In this document: positions 5,665-5,718 of the stretch, one piece after another
Layout of the letters: each line of letters opens with the position of its first letter
Position numbering within the stretch: the stretch's first letter is position 1
DNA from: Flavobacteriaceae bacterium
GTDB lineage: Bacteria; Bacteroidota; Bacteroidia; Flavobacteriales; Flavobacteriaceae
Direction of reading: 5' to 3'
Length of the DNA stretch: 5,718 nucleotides
Assembly (NCBI GenBank): GCA_002713705.1
Contig: PAUJ01000015.1
Location: 1 to 5,718 of the forward strand
Translations under genes and position numbers: made by a program
Notes under the pieces: generated by a model
Seen by the model: only the letters and a program-made list of their open reading frames with translations
Database searches by the model: none
Told to the model about the DNA's origin: nothing

Positions 5665-5718
5665 AAAGAATCTTATACAAGGGGGTATTGTAGTTTTAAT
5701 TATTGCCATCACCCCCTT
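5612..5718 (+). CDS. Start of a small membrane protein (3' end outside window)
   Basis: An open frame starts at ATG 5612, in another frame than the lipoprotein gene and overlapping it by 53 nt, and stays open to the window end (35 codons). The protein begins with a hydrophilic Lys-rich segment (DPEYQDKGKKNLIQGG at about 10-25) followed by a hydrophobic helix start (IVVLIIAITP). The KGKKxLIxG-hydrophobic-Pro layout reminds me of small two-helix membrane proteins of Flavobacteriia, but I cannot name the family with certainty. No other in-frame ATG is available: a stop lies upstream near 5567 and none occurs downstream before the edge. Overlap suggests translational coupling with the lipoprotein. 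Confidence 0.55.
   Translation, partial: MDKTNSRSKDPEYQDKGKKNLIQGGIVVLIIAITP

Overview
The window looks like chromosomal DNA from a member of the Bacteroidota, most likely Flavobacteriia. The DNA is strongly AT-rich. Upstream regions carry the TTTG / TAnnTTTG promoter pattern of this phylum and no convincing Shine-Dalgarno sites. Every recognisable protein is of the Bacteroidota type, including a PorX-type response regulator with a PglZ domain and an LpxC of the form normally fused to FabZ.

Left half (1-3180, minus strand): a lipid A operon transcribed leftwards in the order HD-domain phosphohydrolase, lpxD, lpxC (cut by the window edge). lpxD and lpxC overlap by 8 nt. LpxC and LpxD catalyse the second and third steps of lipid A synthesis. 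The HD protein belongs to the SAMHD1/dGTPase-like superfamily and its substrate is unknown. Both the HD gene and lpxD appear to start at TTG, each with an in-frame stop two codons upstream.

Right half (3295-5664, plus strand): across a 114-bp divergent intergenic region lies porX, encoding a receiver domain joined to a PglZ alkaline-phosphatase-like domain and linked to control of type IX secretion. A possible terminator overlaps its stop codon. tsaE follows, the ATPase of the t6A37 tRNA-modification complex. It has its own promoter, which overlaps a 15/16-nt direct repeat and leaves very little 5' leader.

Right edge (5351-5718): about 180 bp without a gene holds a long A/T-rich inverted repeat that flanks a good promoter match. 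This promoter appears to drive a 44-residue lipoprotein-like peptide. Overlapping it by 53 nt in another frame is the start of a small membrane protein that runs off the window. This small-gene module is the least understood part. The rest is conserved housekeeping and regulatory content, and I see no CRISPR array, insertion sequence, tRNA or rRNA.
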